Below are positions 58,177 to 64,000 of a DNA stretch of 64,000 bases, piece after piece. The stretch is taken from NCBI GenBank assembly GCA_020636375.1, contig JACJXZ010000001.1:124001-188000 (forward strand), in the 5' to 3' direction. The DNA comes from Lewinellaceae bacterium. GTDB lineage: Bacteria; Bacteroidota; Bacteroidia; Chitinophagales; Saprospiraceae. Numbering within the stretch: the stretch's first letter is position 1; every line of letters begins with the position of its first letter. The translations under genes and the position numbers were made by a program. The notes under the pieces were generated by a model, which was not told the DNA's origin, searched no databases, and saw only the letters and a list, made by a program, of their open reading frames with translations.

Positions 58177-60366
58177 TCATGCCCCGAGTTCCAACTGGTT
58201 GCGGACCAGTTGATAGTAGGCGCCCCGGAGGTAGGTAAGCTCGTCGTGGTTGCCTTGTTCCACGATCTCTCCGCCTTCGAGCACGACGATATTGTCTGCA
58301 TTCATGACGGTACTGAGGCGGTGGGCGACGATGACTACGGTCCTGCCGTAGAAGAACTCCTCGAGATTTTCCATGATAACCATCTCGTTGTAGGCGTCCA
58401 GGGCGGTAGTAGCTTCGTCAAACAAGATGTATTCCGGATTTTTGTATACCGCCCGGGCGATCAGCAGCCGTTGTTTTTGCCCCTGGCTCAGGCCGAGGCC
58501 TTCCTGGCCGATCTTGGTATTGTAACCGAGGGGCAGGGATTCGATGAAACTCTGGATATTGGCCACCTTAACCGCTTTCAGCAGTTTTCGCTTATCGATG
58601 ATCTCGTCTCCCAGGGCGATATTTTTGGCAATGGAGTCGTAGAAGATATAGCCGCCCTGCATGACCACTCCGCACTTGCTGCGCCAGAGCCGGTTGTTGA
58701 TATTGCCGAGGTTGATATCTCCGAGGCGGATCGCCCCTTCTGTGGGCTGGTAGATGTTGAGCAGCAACTTGAGCATGGTCGTCTTGCCGCTTCCGCTGGT
58801 GCCGACGATGGCGGTCGTTTCTCCCTTGGGTATCCGCAGGCTGATGTTTTTCAGGACGGACGGGGAGTGAGGGCCGTTGTATTGGAAGGAAACCCTTTCG
58901 AAAACGAGGTCGCCGGATTCAGGGAGCAGGATAATTTTCTCCCCGACATGTTCTTCGTCCTCCTTGGAGTGGATTTCGTTCATGCGCTCCAGGCTGATCT
59001 TGGCTTCCTGCATATTGCGCAGGAAATCCACCAGGATACCCAGGGGCGAGTTGAGCTGCCCGATGATATACTGAACGGCCAGCAGCATCCCCAGGGTCAT
59101 GTCTCCCTTTATGACTGCCTGTGCCACGATAAAAGTGATCAGCAGGTTTTTGGTTTCGTTGAAAAACGAAGCGCCCGCCCGTTGGAGTTGGTCGATGCGG
59201 AGGGAACTGATGGAGGTTCGGAACAACCGCGCCTGGATGCGTTCCCAGGCCCACCTTTTCTGTTTCTCGGCATTGTGCAGCTTAATTTCCTGCATCCCGT
59301 TGATCAGCTCGATGAGGTTGCTCTGATTATCCGAAGACTGGTCGAACCGTTTGTAGTCCAGTTCTCTCCGCATTTGCTGAAAGAAGAATACCCACCCCAG
59401 ATAGAGCAGGGTGCCACCGAAGAAGACGGAGAATACCAGTTTGTGCCACAGGAAAAGCACTATGGAGAAGGCGATGAAATTGACAAAAGTGAAGATCGAG
59501 ACCAGGGAGGTGGAGGTGAGGAAGCGCTGGACCCGTTCGTGGTCGGCAATGCGCTGCATGAGGTCGCCGCTGATCTTGGAGTCGAAAAATTTGATCGGCA
59601 GCTTGGTCAGTTTGATCAGGAAGTCGGAAATGAGGCTGATATTGACCCTCGCCCCTACGTGGAGCAGGATCCAGCTCCTGAACTGTTCGACTGCCAGTTG
59701 GGTGGCGAACAGGATCAACTGGGCGATCAGCACGATCTTGATGAAGCTCAGGTCTTCCGTGTCGATCCCTTTATCCACCATCGCTTTCATCAGGAAGGGG
59801 AAGGTGAGCTGGAGGAGCGTGCCGAGGAAGAGGCCAACGATCAGTTGAATGATCAGCGGGCGATACTTCTGGAAATAGGAAAGCACATACCCGAAACCGG
59901 ATTTATCGGTGCGGTCTCCTTCGCGGGCAAAAAATTCGGGGGTTGTTTCGAGCAGCAGCAGCACACCCAGGTCTTCACCCTCTTCGGTATCGCTCACCCA
60001 GTTTTCCAGGAATTCTTCACGGGTAAGCTTGAACCTGCCGGAGGCCGGGTCGGCGATCCAGGCATAATTCTTGTTCACTTTGTAAACGACGACAAAGTGC
60101 TCCTGCCGCCAATGAGCGATACAAGGCAAGGGAATGTCCCTTGCCAGCCGGTCATAAGTAGTCTTTACAGCCAATGACTGCAGGCCGATGTGCTCGGCGG
60201 CATCGCTGATTCCCAGTAGAGTAACTCCTTGCTTGCCCATATAGGTCAATTCCCGGAGGAACTCTAAAGAATAATACCTGCCGAAGTGACGGGAGATCAT
60301 TCTCAGGCAGGTCGCCCCACAGTCCATGGCGTCCAATTGCTGGTAGAACGGAAATTTACGTGGCAT
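58177..60366 (-). CDS. C39-peptidase ABC exporter (PCAT) for double-glycine peptides
   Basis: A 729-residue exporter. Residues 1-140 are a C39 protease with oxyanion Gln10, Cys16 (DAMDCGATC), His90 (RQEHFVVV) and Asp106 (IADPASG), all present, so it should cut leader peptides after Gly-Gly. Six membrane helices follow (160-440), then an ATPase with Walker A VGTSGSGKTT, signature LSQGQKQR and Walker B YILFDEATTALD. Such exporters remove the leader while secreting bacteriocins or signalling peptides. No substrate gene with a GG leader is visible nearby. Confidence 0.95.
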   Translation of the reverse strand: MPRKFPFYQQLDAMDCGATCLRMISRHFGRYYSLEFLRELTYMGKQGVTLLGISDAAEHIGLQSLAVKTTYDRLARDIPLPCIAHWRQEHFVVVYKVNKNYAWIADPASGRFKLTREEFLENWVSDTEEGEDLGVLLLLETTPEFFAREGDRTDKSGFGYVLSYFQKYRPLIIQLIVGLFLGTLLQLTFPFLMKAMVDKGIDTEDLSFIKIVLIAQLILFATQLAVEQFRSWILLHVGARVNISLISDFLIKLTKLPIKFFDSKISGDLMQRIADHERVQRFLTSTSLVSIFTFVNFIAFSIVLFLWHKLVFSVFFGGTLLYLGWVFFFQQMRRELDYKRFDQSSDNQSNLIELINGMQEIKLHNAEKQKRWAWERIQARLFRTSISSLRIDQLQRAGASFFNETKNLLITFIVAQAVIKGDMTLGMLLAVQYIIGQLNSPLGILVDFLRNMQEAKISLERMNEIHSKEDEEHVGEKIILLPESGDLVFERVSFQYNGPHSPSVLKNISLRIPKGETTAIVGTSGSGKTTMLKLLLNIYQPTEGAIRLGDINLGNINNRLWRSKCGVVMQGGYIFYDSIAKNIALGDEIIDKRKLLKAVKVANIQSFIESLPLGYNTKIGQEGLGLSQGQKQRLLIARAVYKNPEYILFDEATTALDAYNEMVIMENLEEFFYGRTVVIVAHRLSTVMNADNIVVLEGGEIVEQGNHDELTYLRGAYYQLVRNQLELGA

Positions 60367-60460
60367 TTCTCAGTACGCCTCTAATTGCTAATACATACCT
60401 TTGGCGAACCCTTCGCCGGTACAATTTACGAAATATAAGGCCTTGGCGTATCATTTAAAA

Positions 60461-60510
60461 CTAAATTCCTAAAAAACAGGGTTTTTTATATAAAAAACCC
60501 ATGAATTTAG
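60461..60510. repeat. Nested palindrome upstream of the exporter gene
   Basis: A perfect 22-base palindrome GGGTTTTTTATATAAAAAACCC (60479-60500), written here as two 11-base halves, lies inside CTAAATTC / GAATTTAG arms (60461-60468, 60503-60510). It sits 95 bases upstream of the minus-strand exporter start; either a terminator for the divergent side or a binding site. Confidence 0.55.
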
Positions 60511-60526
60511 CCTTTTTTGCCCTTTT

Positions 60527-60628
60527 GGCTACCCGTCTAAGGTTGGACACTCCATGCCTTCTGCACACGCTTGGCCTCGACTCCGCTCGGCTTTCCCCTT
60601 TCTGCTGTCCCTCCTTAGACGGGTAGCC
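60527..60628. repeat. 102-bp element with 16-bp inverted ends
   Basis: GGCTACCCGTCTAAGG at 60527 and CCTTAGACGGGTAGCC at 60613 are exact inverted copies. The interior shows no gene. It may be a miniature transposable element or a structured leader. The remaining gap between the exporter and glycosyltransferase genes holds no open frame with a leader-peptide motif. Confidence 0.55.
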
Positions 60629-60710
60629 GCCCTTTTCATCCCTTGGGAAGGGCTTTGGAAGTATCCCCCTTATTGCCTAATTTTCGCCGGCTTAACTCAA
60701 CGACCACTCC

Positions 60711-61664
60711 ATGTACAACAGTTTTATCTCCATCGTTGGCGTCCTGCAGCATCCCCGGGAACTGGAATTGCTTCCGGCCTACCTGTCCAACCTGTTCCCT
60801 GTATTAACGGAGCATTTTTCTGACTTTGAGGTTGTATTGGTAAACAACGGGCTCCGCCTTCCGGTTGCCCCACACATAGACCCCCTGCCCGATGCCCTGA
60901 AACACAACGTCTACCTGCTCAACCTCTCCCGGACCACGAACAAGAACAACGCCGTCCTTGCCGGGTTGGACCGGGCCAACGGCGATTACACCCTTATCTT
61001 TGAATTCGAGTTCTGCCAGGATCCGGAGATCCTCCTCAAATTATTCGAAAAGACGCGGGAACACTACGACATCGTATACCTGCGCGCCCGGCGCCGCCGG
61101 GTTGGGTTCCGGTTCCAACCGCTATACAAGTTATTTTACTATATCCTCAAACACTATTCCTCCCTGCAGATCGACGAGATGGCGCACAATACCCGCATTA
61201 TTTCCCGAAGGGCATTGAATTCGCTGCTCCGGCTGCGGGAGAACCTGCGGTACATGAAAGCCATCTACTCCATCGTCGGTTACAGGACGGCGTTCCTGGA
61301 GACGGACATGCCCCTCCGGCCGGACGTCAATGAATCTTTTTCGGACCGGTTCCGCACTTCATTGGTCGCTATTACCTCTTTCACTACCTTTTTGCGCAGT
61401 TTGCTGCTGTGGATCTTTATTTTTTCCGTCGTCTTTTTGCTGGGAGTGATCGTCAATGCGCTGAAAGTGAAGTTTACCGGCATAGACCTGTTCGGGAACA
61501 TGGGGGAGCCTTTTTCAGGCTGGACCTTCCTGGTCATCCTGATCGCCGTATTTTTTGCCACAACCTGCCTCAACCTCTACATCATGTCCATCTATCTTTC
61601 CAACATATACAACGAGATCAAGCAGCGGCCTTCCTACATCGTGGAGTCCATACAAAGGTTTTAA
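60711..61664 (+). CDS. Membrane-bound family 2 glycosyltransferase-like protein
   Basis: A 317-residue protein with a GT-A domain (1-215) and two C-terminal membrane helices (about 225-250 and 270-297). VVLVNNGL and NLSRTTNKNNAVLAGLDRANGDYTL match the nucleotide-sugar part of polyprenyl-phosphate glycosyltransferases. The usual DxD is replaced by FEFEFCQDPE, so metal binding would differ. Sugar and acceptor unknown. Stop overlaps that of the convergent hydrolase gene by four bases. Confidence 0.85.
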   Translation: MYNSFISIVGVLQHPRELELLPAYLSNLFPVLTEHFSDFEVVLVNNGLRLPVAPHIDPLPDALKHNVYLLNLSRTTNKNNAVLAGLDRANGDYTLIFEFEFCQDPEILLKLFEKTREHYDIVYLRARRRRVGFRFQPLYKLFYYILKHYSSLQIDEMAHNTRIISRRALNSLLRLRENLRYMKAIYSIVGYRTAFLETDMPLRPDVNESFSDRFRTSLVAITSFTTFLRSLLLWIFIFSVVFLLGVIVNALKVKFTGIDLFGNMGEPFSGWTFLVILIAVFFATTCLNLYIMSIYLSNIYNEIKQRPSYIVESIQRF

Positions 61665-62518
61665 CGCGCCTCCCTGCCCATTTTTTTCAGCGTGAGGTGC
61701 TGGTGCAGCCAGCCGAGAACAAATTCGAAGACGTGCTCCTTGATATCTTCGTTATGGGCTTCGTGATAAAGCCCTTGCCAGGCTTTAAAGGTGACGTCCC
61801 CCTCCAGCCTCCGGGCGAACGCTTCGCTGGCCTCCGGGGAGGTAATCTGGTCGGCCGTGCCATGCATCAGGAGCAATGGGACCGGGAAAGGCCCGGAATA
61901 CCTGTCCAGCCAGCGAGACTGGCTGAGCATGGCGATGCCCATGGCGGCGGTAATGCGGTTGTGGACCAGGGGGTCCTCCTCGTAGGCTTTTACGACTGCC
62001 TGGTCTCTGGACAGGTGGGCAGTATTCAGCCCATTGGGTTGGGAAAAAGCCGGGAAAACCCGGTACATGAGCTTGCCCAGGGCAACCATAACGGAGGCGG
62101 GTTCGAAACTCAGCCGTATCCAGGGAGAAGAAGCGATGATGCCCTGGATGTTAGGGTGCCGTTTGAGCGCATAGGCCAGAGCGAGCTGCCCGCCCTGGCT
62201 TTGCCCGTAGAGGAAGACGGGCAGGCCCTGGTAATTGATCTCGGCTTCGACCAACAAACGGGCAACTTCATCGAGCAGAGCTTCCGCATCCGGCGCATGG
62301 CCCCGGATTCCCTCCGACCGGCCGTGCCCCCGCCGGTCGTAGCCCATAATGCTGAACCCTCTTTCCGTAAAATAGCGGGCGAGGTGATGGTATCGGTTGA
62401 CGTGTTCTCCCAGCCCATGCACCAGGCAGATGACTCCCCGGGGGTTATCGGCTTTCCACTCCTTGGCGTAGATATTTACGCCGTCGCCGGTACGCCAGTT
62501 GAATTCGGTTTCCTGCAT
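61661..62518 (-). CDS. Alpha/beta hydrolase, monoacylglycerol-lipase-like
   Basis: A 285-residue hydrolase with oxyanion block LVHGLGEHVNRY, nucleophile Ser in GQSQGGQLA, Asp in MHGTADQITSP and His in GLYHEAHNE. The motif DRRGHGRSEG is typical of the monoacylglycerol lipase and lysophospholipase group. No signal peptide, so cytoplasmic. ATG 62518 is preferred; the frame extends to 62563, overlapping the next gene. Confidence 0.92.
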   Translation of the reverse strand: MQETEFNWRTGDGVNIYAKEWKADNPRGVICLVHGLGEHVNRYHHLARYFTERGFSIMGYDRRGHGRSEGIRGHAPDAEALLDEVARLLVEAEINYQGLPVFLYGQSQGGQLALAYALKRHPNIQGIIASSPWIRLSFEPASVMVALGKLMYRVFPAFSQPNGLNTAHLSRDQAVVKAYEEDPLVHNRITAAMGIAMLSQSRWLDRYSGPFPVPLLLMHGTADQITSPEASEAFARRLEGDVTFKAWQGLYHEAHNEDIKEHVFEFVLGWLHQHLTLKKMGREAR

Positions 62519-62528
62519 GGTTTTCAAT

Positions 62529-63095
62529 TTAATATAAGCGCTCCCCGGCTTCATATTCGGCAACCCTGGCTTTAGGATAGCGTTGTTTCAGGAAGTCGCC
62601 GAGGAACTTGTTCGCCTCCTCGGCATTGGAAAAATCGCCTAACAGGTACGAAAAGGTGCCGTCCTTAAGTTTTTCTGCAAAAACCTTTCCATGTTGGAAG
62701 AAAATATCATGGCTGGCGGCCAGCGGTTTGTCCACCCTCTTGATCTCGATCTTGAAACCGGAGTAGCTTTCCGGAATCTTGTACAGACGAGGCTTGAAAT
62801 CGTCGGTGCCCACTTTCTGGGGCTGGATGACTTTCGGGGGCGCCTCTTCTTTATCCGCGAATGGGTCGCGGTTATGCGGCCGGTAGGTAGGCGAACCGAA
62901 GGACTCGTCAAAATTTTCCTGCTCGCGGACAGGAATGGTATCCTGGCCGGCGGGGCACATTTCCAGATGGGAAGCAATACCTTTGTTAATACGGAGGTAA
63001 TTTCCCAAATTAGCCGTGCCGATGGCAGGCAGGAGGAACACCACCCCAAAAAGCAGTGTTGCCTGGGCAAACGTGAAATTTGTATAATTCATCAT
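62529..63095 (-). CDS. Exported protein with SPOR-like C-terminal domain
   Basis: A 188-residue protein with an N-terminal signal or anchor (residues 6-26) and a C-terminal domain of about 75 residues (FKIEIKRVDKPL, then FSYLLGDFSNAEEANKFLGDFLKQ and ARVAEYEAGERL) resembling SPOR domains that bind denuded peptidoglycan glycan. The middle is proline-rich and charged. The SPOR call is by pattern only. Ten bases before the hydrolase gene, probably one transcript. Confidence 0.75.
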   Translation of the reverse strand: MMNYTNFTFAQATLLFGVVFLLPAIGTANLGNYLRINKGIASHLEMCPAGQDTIPVREQENFDESFGSPTYRPHNRDPFADKEEAPPKVIQPQKVGTDDFKPRLYKIPESYSGFKIEIKRVDKPLAASHDIFFQHGKVFAEKLKDGTFSYLLGDFSNAEEANKFLGDFLKQRYPKARVAEYEAGERLY

Positions 63096-63159
63096 AGTGG
63101 ATAATAGACGAAAATACTAAAATAGGAACAGTCCGCTACAAAACCAACTACTCTTGCAT

Positions 63160-64000
63160 ATGAGTTTACGTATTGTATTTATGGGCACCCCCGAATTTGC
63201 CGTTCCTTCGCTGCAAATCCTGGTAGAGAACGGTTATCAGGTCGTTGGCGTTGTTACGGCCGCCGACAAACTCGGGGGCAGGGGAAAAAAGCAGTTGCTG
63301 GAATCTGCGGTAAAAAAGTATGCGGTGTCCAGAGGCATTCCCGTGCTCCAACCCGTCAGGCTCAGAGACCCGGGCTTCCTGGAATCCCTCCGCCGGCTGG
63401 AAGGCGACCTGTTTGTCGTCGTCGCGTTCAGGATGTTGCCGGAAGTAGTGTGGTCGATGCCGGAACACGGCACCTTCAACCTGCATGGTTCGCTGCTGCC
63501 TAAATACAGAGGCGCCGCCCCCATCAACTGGGCCATTATCAACGGGGAGACAGAAACCGGAGTGACGACTTTCTTCATAAAACAGGAGATCGATACCGGC
63601 GACCTCCTGCTGCAGAAAAAAATGCCCATCGGCGACAATGAAACTGCCGGCGAAGTACACGACAGGATGAAGGTGCTGGGCGCCGAAGCCGTCCTCGAAA
63701 CCGTCAGGGCGATCGAAAGCGGGGGCTATACCCTGGAAAAACAGGACGACAGCCTGGCGACAAAAGCTCCAAAGATATTCCACGAAACATGCGAGATCGA
63801 TTTCAGCCAGCCGGTTCAGCAGGTACACGATTTTATCCGCGGCCTAAGCCCCTACCCTGCCGCGTGGACCAGGCTGGACGGCAAAGTGCTTAAAATCCTG
63901 AGGACGGCTATTGACCACACCCCTCACGAACTGGCCCCGGGCACATTCTTGTCTGACAATAAGGAATGGCTGAAGGTCGCCACACAAGGCGGATTCGTGT
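63160..64000 (+). CDS. fmt: Methionyl-tRNA formyltransferase, 3' end outside window
   Basis: The first 280 codons, open to the window end. The enzyme formylates initiator Met-tRNA. MGTPEFAVPSL at the start, formyl-folate-binding NLHGSLLPKYRGAAPINWAI (Asn and His catalytic), and FIKQEIDTGDLL with the catalytic Asp are intact. About 25-35 residues of the C-terminal domain are missing because the window ends. Start ATG 63160. Confidence 0.95.
   Translation, partial: MSLRIVFMGTPEFAVPSLQILVENGYQVVGVVTAADKLGGRGKKQLLESAVKKYAVSRGIPVLQPVRLRDPGFLESLRRLEGDLFVVVAFRMLPEVVWSMPEHGTFNLHGSLLPKYRGAAPINWAIINGETETGVTTFFIKQEIDTGDLLLQKKMPIGDNETAGEVHDRMKVLGAEAVLETVRAIESGGYTLEKQDDSLATKAPKIFHETCEIDFSQPVQQVHDFIRGLSPYPAAWTRLDGKVLKILRTAIDHTPHELAPGTFLSDNKEWLKVATQGGFV

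Noticed and set aside
58210..60177. 655-codon plus-strand frame
   Set aside because: Antisense of the C39 exporter; no domain, signal peptide or plausible start.

Overview
The window comes from a chromosome of a Bacteroidota bacterium, most likely of the Saprospiria type (Lewinella/Phaeodactylibacter-like). This rests on proteins with type IX secretion (T9SS) C-terminal sorting domains, the bacillithiol-system protein YtxJ, a Bacteroidota-style curli locus, TTTG-N19-TAnnTTTG promoters, and many weak ribosome binding sites with alternating strands. The assignment is inference; no rRNA gene is present. I saw no tRNA, CRISPR array or prophage.

Layout. 1-4.7 kb: a TRAP transporter with its permease genes and its binding protein on opposite strands, a T9SS cargo protein between them and a Uma2-type nuclease. 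4.9-9.3 kb: a PA0069-type radical SAM protein, an HD hydrolase fused to a Pycsar-type membrane domain, and an ECF sigma factor followed by a protein joining a cytoplasmic part, one membrane helix and a beta-barrel. 9.4-16.9 kb: the most distinctive region, a curli (functional amyloid) cluster: AraC-type regulator, very acidic curlin-like subunit, second curlin-like protein, two CsgH-like proteins of which one is fused to CsgE, CsgF, CsgG with an added beta-barrel, and a beta-propeller lipoprotein. 17-22.7 kb: a 1898-residue T9SS cargo made of about sixteen repeats of about 110 residues. 22.8-28.7 kb: a sterol-desaturase-like enzyme flanked by strong palindromes, a GH73/LysM hydrolase, a candidate small RNA, an outer-membrane protein and pyruvate dehydrogenase E1 beta. 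28.9-39.5 kb: small lipoprotein plus YtxJ, MnmD, an HNH/AP2 protein, RibD, a thioredoxin-like protein, a HerA-like ATPase, a non-specific nuclease, a membrane-anchored subtilase, TrxB and class II aldolase.

39.6-45.2 kb holds dnaG, an IS66-family remnant and a YbbR gene, all broken by frameshifts mostly at homopolymers within less than 3 kb, next to intact yajC and DUF1573 genes. I read this mainly as a patch of poor sequence, although the transposon remnant also carries a real deletion. 45.3-53.8 kb: shikimate kinase, an unusual ClpB-like AAA+ protein, a secreted subtilase, glutamate dehydrogenase, an SDR and GTP cyclohydrolase I. 54.2-64 kb: a lipoprotein, a second candidate small RNA, dihydrolipoyl dehydrogenase, a HlyD adaptor with a C39-peptidase ABC exporter, a glycosyltransferase, a monoacylglycerol-lipase-like hydrolase, a SPOR-like protein, and the first 280 codons of fmt, cut by the window end.

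How the genes fit together: the curli genes form a near-complete nucleation-secretion pathway (CsgG pore, CsgE and CsgF accessories, CsgH-like chaperones, two curlins). The C39 exporter and HlyD form two parts of a type I peptide exporter without a visible substrate. The rest is mostly housekeeping: pyruvate dehydrogenase parts, riboflavin, folate/pterin, shikimate, thiol redox and glycolysis.
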